A DNA stretch of 43,947 nt from the NCBI GenBank assembly GCA_903861185.1, contig CAIOTK010000289.1:1-43947 (forward strand). Reading direction: 5' to 3'. A program made the translations under genes and the position numbers. This document shows positions 38,304 through 43,947 of this stretch, in pieces (the stretch's first letter is position 1; every line of letters begins with the position of its first letter). The notes under the pieces were generated by a model, which was not told the origin of the DNA, made no database searches, and saw only the letters and a list, made by a program, of their open reading frames with translations. This DNA is from an uncultured Opitutia bacterium (GTDB taxonomy: Bacteria; Verrucomicrobiota; Verrucomicrobiia; Opitutales; Opitutaceae).

Positions 38304-38412
38304 CGAGCGCCGAGGCTTTGAGGCCGGCGCCGCGGCGCAACGCGAAAGTCCAGCGGGACGCGGCTTGCAGTCGGAGCGCTCGCTGCCGATCGTCGCTACC
38401 TCGACCCCCGCT

Positions 38413-39855
38413 ATGAACCTCCTGCGCCTTCTTCCCCGCGCTGCCCTGCTCCTGCTCCTGCCTGCGCTCCTGCCGGGCCAGACGTCCAAGCCCGAGGTAC
38501 TGGCGCGGATCGACGCCACCAAGGCGGACTTCGACGCGATTGCGCTGAAGATCTGGGACTACGCCGAGATCGGCTACCAGGAGGAGAAGAGCTCGGGACT
38601 GCTCCAGGAGCGCCTCCGCCAAGCGGGCTTCAAGGTCGAGGCGGGCGTCGCGGGGATGCCGACCGCCTTCGTGGCCACCGCGGGTCAGGGCGGCCCCGTG
38701 ATCGGGGTGCTGGCCGAGTTCGACGCGTTGCCGGGAATTTCGCAGGCCGCGGTGCCGGAGAAGAAAGAGCGTCCCGGCGTCACCGCCGGCCACGCTTGCG
38801 GGCACCACCTTTTCGGCGCCGGCTCCATTCAGGCCGCGATCGCGGTGCAGGAGTGGCTGAAGGCCACCGGCCGGCCGGGGACGGTCCGCGTCTTCGGCAC
38901 CCCCGCGGAGGAGGGTGGTTCCGGCAAAGTCTATATGGTCCGCGCGGGGCTGTTCAACGGGGTCGATGCCGTCGTGCACTGGCACGCCTCGGACCGGAAC
39001 CTGACCATTATGATGCCCTCGCTCGCCAACCGCTCCGGCAAGTTTCGCTTCCGCGGGGTCGCGTCCCACGCCGCCAGCGCGCCGGAGCGCGGCCGCTCCG
39101 CGCTCGATGGCGTTGAGGCGATGAACCATATGGTGAATATGCTCCGGGAACACGTGCCGGACTTCACCCGCCTGCATTACGTGGTCACGAAGGGTGGCGA
39201 GGCTCCCAACGTGGTCCCGGCCTTCGCCGAGGTGTATTACTACGTGCGCAGCCCCAGCCGCGAGGTCGTGCGGGACGTCTGGGACCGCGTCGTGCAGGCC
39301 GCGCAGGGCGCCGCGCTCGGCACGGGCACCAAGGTCGACTGGGAGATCACCGGCGGCGTCTACGACCTGTTGCCGAACGAGGTCCTCGGGCGGGTGATGC
39401 AGGCCAACCTCGAGACGGTCGGTGGCGTCACCTACACGCCGGAGGAGGCGGAGTTCGCGGGGACGATCGGCCGCACCCTGTTCGGCAAGGCGCCCGCGCC
39501 GGAGACCGCGGCCCTCATCCGCCCCTTCAATCCCAACCCGCCCCGCGAGGGCGGCGGCTCGACTGACGTGGCCGATGTGAGCTGGACCGTGCCCACGGTC
39601 GGCGTCCGCACCGCGACTTGGGCGCCCGGTACCCCCGGCCACAGCTGGCAGGCGGTCGCCTGCGGCGGCACCTCCCTCGGTCTGAAGGGGATGAACGTCG
39701 CCGCGAAGACCTTGGCCGGTGCGATGATGGATTACCTGACCACTCCGGCCGTGCTCGCCGAGGCCAAGGCGGAGCTCGTCCGCCGCCGCGGCGCTGACTT
39801 CAAGTACGAGGCGATGGTCGGGGATCGTTCGCCGCCGCTCAATTACCGCGACTGA
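38413..39855 (+). CDS. Secreted M20-family amidohydrolase (AbgB-like)
   Basis: Signal peptide MNLLRLLPRAALLLLLPALLPGQ; GVLAEFDALPGISQ; GHACGHHLFGAGSIQAAIAV; GTPAEEGGSGKVYMVRAG; GGSTDVADVSW. Confidence 0.87.
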   Translation: MNLLRLLPRAALLLLLPALLPGQTSKPEVLARIDATKADFDAIALKIWDYAEIGYQEEKSSGLLQERLRQAGFKVEAGVAGMPTAFVATAGQGGPVIGVLAEFDALPGISQAAVPEKKERPGVTAGHACGHHLFGAGSIQAAIAVQEWLKATGRPGTVRVFGTPAEEGGSGKVYMVRAGLFNGVDAVVHWHASDRNLTIMMPSLANRSGKFRFRGVASHAASAPERGRSALDGVEAMNHMVNMLREHVPDFTRLHYVVTKGGEAPNVVPAFAEVYYYVRSPSREVVRDVWDRVVQAAQGAALGTGTKVDWEITGGVYDLLPNEVLGRVMQANLETVGGVTYTPEEAEFAGTIGRTLFGKAPAPETAALIRPFNPNPPREGGGSTDVADVSWTVPTVGVRTATWAPGTPGHSWQAVACGGTSLGLKGMNVAAKTLAGAMMDYLTTPAVLAEAKAELVRRRGADFKYEAMVGDRSPPLNYRD

Positions 39856-39874
39856 GAAAAGAGAGCGAAGCAAA

Positions 39875-39901
39875 GCACCGTCCCCGAGAGGAGGACGGTG
39901 C
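39875..39901. terminator. Hairpin between convergent genes, possible bidirectional terminator
   Basis: GCACCGTCC-(9 nt)-GGACGGTGC perfect 9-bp stem between convergent amidohydrolase and VPDGG-CTERM genes; no T-tract on the plus strand. Confidence 0.5.
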
Positions 39902-39920
39902 CACACTGATTCGCCGCGGT

Positions 39921-40616
39921 TCAGGCCGCCGACCCGCTCCGGCGCCGCGCCGCCAATCCGCACAAGCCGAGTGCCCCGCCCAGGATGAGCAGGGTCACTC
40001 CGCCGTCCGGCACTGAACGACTGGTGTGCAGGTCGCCGTTGTAGCTGGTCGTGACGGGCGTGGTCGCCAGCTGGGTGAGGCTGTACCCGGGGGAAGCGAA
40101 CGAGAAGGAAAGCACCGCGGAGGCGCTGCCTGGAGCGGCCAGTTCCATCAGGTCCTGATTGCTCCCGCCGTAGGTGATGCCGGTCACGTTCACTACCCCC
40201 GAGAGATTGAGGTTCCCGCTAGTGGAGGTTTGGTGGATCTGGAGCCATTGGACGCTGCCGGCGAAGAGGTTGGCCCCGTCCGTGATGGTCAGCGGACCGC
40301 TCCCGGTCACCGTTGCCACCCCGCTGCTAATGGCACCGATCGTAAAGCTGCCGCCGAGGTTGCCCAGTAGCCCAATCGCGGAATTGCTCCCGGTGCGCCC
40401 GCTGGAGGACAGGTTGATGACGAAGTCCGTGCCGCTGTAGATCCCCGTGGAGGAGTCGACAAAGCTGAACGTGCCGTCACCCGCGAAGGCCAGCGTCGCG
40501 CCCGGTGAACTGCCGAAATCTAGGTTGATCGCCCTCAGCGGGGCACTGCCCAGCAGCCCGACCAAGAGGAGCGCTGCGATTTTAATTCGTTTCGTGGAGG
40601 AGATGTAATTTTGCAT
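39921..40616 (-). CDS. PEP-CTERM/VPDSG-CTERM-type sorted surface protein of unknown function
   Basis: N-terminal signal peptide; C-terminal tripartite anchor VPDGGVTLLILGGALGLCGLAARRRSGSAA. Confidence 0.82.
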   Translation of the reverse strand: MQNYISSTKRIKIAALLLVGLLGSAPLRAINLDFGSSPGATLAFAGDGTFSFVDSSTGIYSGTDFVINLSSSGRTGSNSAIGLLGNLGGSFTIGAISSGVATVTGSGPLTITDGANLFAGSVQWLQIHQTSTSGNLNLSGVVNVTGITYGGSNQDLMELAAPGSASAVLSFSFASPGYSLTQLATTPVTTSYNGDLHTSRSVPDGGVTLLILGGALGLCGLAARRRSGSAA

Positions 40617-40870
40617 AGATGTATAGGTTATACAGCCTATTTAGAGCATCAATGGTGCCATCAGATGGCAATAAAGTCGGCTAAATGCTAAATGGCTGCA
40701 GGTCAGGGGGCTAGGTTTGAGAGATTTACCTGCCTTTATCTGCCGATCCGGCGGGGTGATAATAGGTGTAAAACCTTATTACACGGTGAAACGACGATCC
40801 GCGTCGGTCTTGGCCTCACCTTTCTGCCGAATCAAAGATTGCTACCAATTATTTAAAAGCAGGTTGCGAG
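40617..40870. promoter_or_regulatory. AT-rich intergenic region with several inverted repeats, upstream of the VPDGG-CTERM gene
   Basis: TGCCATC-A-GATGGCA perfect palindrome at 40656-40670; GTGTAA-(7)-TTACAC at 40766-40784; tandem GCTAAATGCTAAAT at 40680-40693; sharp local drop in GC. Confidence 0.5.
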
Positions 40871-40975
40871 TTTAAGCCTCCCGCCCGGAGCAGCGGCTTT
40901 CGGGTTCATTTACCCGGTGTCAAGGCCGCCGACAGGGTCGCCCCGGGGAAGGCGCTGGTGGGCCTCCCGGGGAAT

Positions 40976-42406
40976 TCAGGCGATCAGCTCCCGGATGACG
41001 CTGCCCCCGAACTGGCTCAACTGCTTGAAGCGGCCGCCGTGGTAGTAGGTCAGACGGTTGTCATCGAGACCTAGGAGGTGGAGCAGGGTCACGTGCAGGT
41101 CGCGCACGGGATGGACGCAGGACACGGCTTCCATCCCGGTCTCGTCGGTGGCGCCGATGGTGTGGCCGGCCTTCACGCCGCCTCCTGCCATCCAGATGGT
41201 CATCGCCTTCGGGTTGTGGTCCCGGCCGTAGGCCGTGCCGCCGCGCACGCCGTTGTCCGGGGTGCGGCCGAACTCGCCGCACCACACCACCAAGGTGCTT
41301 TCGAGGAGGCCGCGGCGCTTGAGGTCCGCGATCAGCGCCGCGATCGGCTGATCGACGCCGCGCACCAGATTGCCGTGCGCCCGCTCAATGTAATCGTGGC
41401 TGTCCCACGTGCCGTTGTAGAGCTGGATGAAGCGCACCCCGCGCTCGACGAGTCGGCGGGCGAGCAGGCATTTCCGCCCGAAGGCATCGGTGGGTTCCTG
41501 ACCGATCCCGTAAAGCTCGCGCGTCGCGAGATCCTCGCCCGCGAGGTCCAGCACGCCTGGCACCTCCATCTGCATCCGGTACGCGAGCTCATAGCTCTCC
41601 ATCCGCGCCGCGAGGGCGTCGGCCCCCGGATGTTGCGCCGCGTGGGCGGCATCGAGGCGCGCGAGGAGGTCTAGGTTGCGCCGCTGGCGCTCCGGCGAGA
41701 TCCCGGGAGGCGGGGCGAGATCAAGGATGGGGGAGCCCTTCGCGCGCAGGGGCGTCCCCTGATACACGGCCGGTAGGTAACCGCTACCCCAGTTAGACGC
41801 GCCGCCCTGCGGGTACGAGACCTCCGGCAGCACGACAAAACCCGGCAGGTTCTGGTTCAGGGTGCCAAGCCCATAGGTGACCCACGCGCCGATTCCCGGG
41901 TCACCGCCGAAGCGGTTGCCCGTGTTCATCTGGTACATCGCGGTCGGATGGTTGACGCTGTCGACTTGGCAGCCGCGGTAGAAGCAAAGGTCGTCGGCGA
42001 CCCGCGCGAGGTGCTCCCAGTTCTCCGCCAGATCGGCCCCGCTGGCTCCCGCCTTGCGGAAACGGAACGGGCTGCGGACGTAGTAGCGCTTGCCGCTTTC
42101 CATCGCCGACTTCTCGCGGCCCTCGCGGACGAACTCCTTCAGGTGGAGGCGCTCGAGCGCCGGCTTCGGGTCGAAAGTATCGAGGTGCGATGGACCGCCC
42201 TCCATCATTAGGAAAATGCAGGATTTGGCCTTGGCCGCGCGGTGTGGCGCCCGCGGCGCGAGCGGCCCGGGGCGCGCCCCGGCTTCAGCGGCGAGCAGGG
42301 AGCTGAAGGCCACGCTGCCTAAGCTGGCGCCGAGGCCGTAGACGAAATCGCGGCGGGTGGGGGCGTGCAGCGCGCGCGCGCCGGCGCAGGGGAAATAGGC
42401 GTTCAT
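40976..42406 (-). CDS. DUF1501 domain-containing protein (Tat-exported), second copy
   Basis: Start MNAYFPCAGARALHAPTRRDFVYGLGASLGSVAFSSLLAAEAGA (Tat motif); CIFLMMEGGPSHLDTFDPKPAL; VVWCGEFGRTPDNG; GRDHNPKAMTIWMAGGGVKAG. Confidence 0.9.
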   Translation of the reverse strand: MNAYFPCAGARALHAPTRRDFVYGLGASLGSVAFSSLLAAEAGARPGPLAPRAPHRAAKAKSCIFLMMEGGPSHLDTFDPKPALERLHLKEFVREGREKSAMESGKRYYVRSPFRFRKAGASGADLAENWEHLARVADDLCFYRGCQVDSVNHPTAMYQMNTGNRFGGDPGIGAWVTYGLGTLNQNLPGFVVLPEVSYPQGGASNWGSGYLPAVYQGTPLRAKGSPILDLAPPPGISPERQRRNLDLLARLDAAHAAQHPGADALAARMESYELAYRMQMEVPGVLDLAGEDLATRELYGIGQEPTDAFGRKCLLARRLVERGVRFIQLYNGTWDSHDYIERAHGNLVRGVDQPIAALIADLKRRGLLESTLVVWCGEFGRTPDNGVRGGTAYGRDHNPKAMTIWMAGGGVKAGHTIGATDETGMEAVSCVHPVRDLHVTLLHLLGLDDNRLTYYHGGRFKQLSQFGGSVIRELIA

Positions 42407-42416
42407 CGGTCGGGGG

Positions 42417-43947
42417 CTACTCCACGTGGGTGAACTCGTTGCTGTTGAACAGCACGAGGCAGAGGTCGGCGAGGGCGCGGGTGCGCGCAGGGACATCCGC
42501 CGGGGCTAGATCCGGCTGGAAGTCAGCCGCGGCGTGCAACCGCTCGGTGAAGATGAAATGTTCGCCGGTGTTCTCCTCCACCGCCTCGCGCCGCACCTCC
42601 GCGGGCGGGCGCGTGGCCGGGGGCGCCTCCGCAGCCAGCGGAATCTGCGCCCGCCAGTGCGCGAGGCACGCGGTGAGTTCCGCCGCGGTCGGAGCCCGGC
42701 CGAGGGCGAGGGCGAAGCAGCGCGCCACGGCGCCGGCGTCGTCCGGAGCCTCCCGCAGCACCCGGTGGGCGAGGGCGAGCGCGCGGGCGTGGCTGGCGGC
42801 CCCGTTGAACAGGCTAAACACCTGCGGGGTGATCGTCGCGGCGTCGCGTCTTTCGCACGAGAAGTCTGGCCCGGGCTGGTTGAATACCTCCATCGCCGGG
42901 TCCGGCAGGCCGCGGACGCGCAGCGCGTAGAGGCTGCGGCGGTGCCGTTCAGCGGGCGTCGCGTTCGGCACCCACGCGGCGGCGAAGGTTCCCATCACTT
43001 GCCGCGGCTGCAGGGCCACCTCCGGGTGGATCTCCGGCCGGTTCGGGATGCCGCCGACCGCGCGGTTCAGCTCCCCCGAGGCGGCGAGCATCGCGTCCCG
43101 CAACTCCTCCGCGCTGAGGCGCCGCAACGGGAAGGCCGCCAGCGAAATCCCAGCCGGATCCTTTTCCGCCACCGCCTTCCGGTTCGGATGGGCCGAGGAG
43201 CGCGCGTAGGCCGCGCTGGTCACAATCACGCGGTGTAAATGCTTCAGCGACCAGCCGTGCTCCACTAGGGTCACCGCGAGCCAGTCGAGTAACGCGGGGT
43301 GCGAGGGCTTGCCGCCGGTCACGCCGAAGTTGTTCGGATTGGCCGCGAGCGGCCGCCCGAAGTGCCATTGCCAGACCCGATTCGCGATCACGCGCGCCGT
43401 CAGCGGATTCGCCGGGCTGGCGACCCACTCCGCGAGGGCCCGCCGCCGCCCGTCGACCGCTTCGGGCACGGGCGCGGTCCCGAGATCGCCCAGCGCGCTG
43501 AGCATCCCGGGGGCGACGCGTTCGCCCGGCGAGAAGGGGTCGCCGCCGGTGAGGATGCACGTCTGCTCCAATTCCCCCGCCTCGAGGCGCCCCGCGGGGA
43601 CGCGCACGGGGGCGTTGACCGACCTCACGTCGGGAGTCCGGCCGTTGTAGACGGCCAGCGCGAAGGGCTCGTAGCGCTCCAGCTCCCAGCGCAGGCGCTC
43701 GAGGCCTTTTCGCGCGACTCGCTCCTCCCCGTATTCCTGCGGGGTGAGGCCAACGAGCTTCGGGGGGAATTCTTCCTCAGGCACCTTCTGCCGGAGGAGG
43801 GTCGAGCGGGCGGCAGCAAACACGCCCTCGAACTCCCGCCGCTGTTTACCCCGTTCTTGAGTGCGCGCCTGCGTGACCGCTGCCTCCCAGCGCGCCGGGT
43901 CGCGGCCTTGGGCGCGGAACCAAGCCGCTGCATTCGTCAGCATCCGC
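42417..43947 (-). CDS. DUF1549/DUF1553 domain protein, C-terminal part (5' end outside window)
   Basis: Minus-strand frame runs off the right edge; VIANRVWQWHFGRPLAANPNNFGVTGGKPSHPALLDWLAVTLVEHGWSLKHLHRVIVTSAAYARSS; FNQPGPDFSCERRDAATITPQVFSLFNG. Confidence 0.85.
   Translation of the reverse strand, partial: RMLTNAAAWFRAQGRDPARWEAAVTQARTQERGKQRREFEGVFAAARSTLLRQKVPEEEFPPKLVGLTPQEYGEERVARKGLERLRWELERYEPFALAVYNGRTPDVRSVNAPVRVPAGRLEAGELEQTCILTGGDPFSPGERVAPGMLSALGDLGTAPVPEAVDGRRRALAEWVASPANPLTARVIANRVWQWHFGRPLAANPNNFGVTGGKPSHPALLDWLAVTLVEHGWSLKHLHRVIVTSAAYARSSAHPNRKAVAEKDPAGISLAAFPLRRLSAEELRDAMLAASGELNRAVGGIPNRPEIHPEVALQPRQVMGTFAAAWVPNATPAERHRRSLYALRVRGLPDPAMEVFNQPGPDFSCERRDAATITPQVFSLFNGAASHARALALAHRVLREAPDDAGAVARCFALALGRAPTAAELTACLAHWRAQIPLAAEAPPATRPPAEVRREAVEENTGEHFIFTERLHAAADFQPDLAPADVPARTRALADLCLVLFNSNEFTHVE

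Noticed and set aside
38140-39963. 607-aa minus-strand ORF overlapping galM and the amidohydrolase
   Set aside because: Antisense to the well-supported M20 amidohydrolase; no recognisable motifs.
1-43947. CRISPR arrays, transposases/IS elements, integrases, tRNA or rRNA genes
   Set aside because: No regularly spaced repeats, no transposase or integrase motifs in the ORFs, and no RNA gene recognised by eye; a tRNAscan/Infernal run would be needed to exclude small RNAs.

Overview
GC-rich chromosomal window, probably from a Verrucomicrobia/Opitutaceae-type bacterium (inferred from the VPDGG-CTERM anchor, the PSCyt1/DUF1549/DUF1553 + DUF1501 pairs and the many S1 sulfatases; no rRNA is present to confirm this). 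The left half (1-19.7 kb) is mostly housekeeping: a ferredoxin-NADP reductase fragment; a matrixin metalloprotease next to a small secreted protein; polyphosphate glucokinase; a MacA/MacB-like efflux operon with two permeases; a YmdB-like phosphoesterase; a tightly packed pyrF-ispD-ispF-oppA-oppA operon divergent from ispE-ptsI; a lipoprotein; a cupin; and an orphan prepilin with a strong double-hairpin terminator. The right half (19.7-43.9 kb) is accessory. It holds eight consecutive, divergent Cys-type S1 sulfatases on the minus strand, apparently one operon led by an aldose 1-epimerase. On the outer sides of the sulfatase block lie two PSCyt1/DUF1549/DUF1553-DUF1501 gene pairs, with a secreted esterase, a secreted M20 amidohydrolase and a VPDGG-CTERM surface protein nearby. 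No glycoside hydrolase, SusC/D transporter, regulator or sulfatase-maturing enzyme is visible. Other observations: almost no Shine-Dalgarno sequences ahead of any start codon (leaders are often pyrimidine-rich), cationic tails or inserts on four of the sulfatases, and an AT-rich palindrome-dense intergenic region at 40617-40870. All calls come from reading the sequence and ORF translations; no database search was run.
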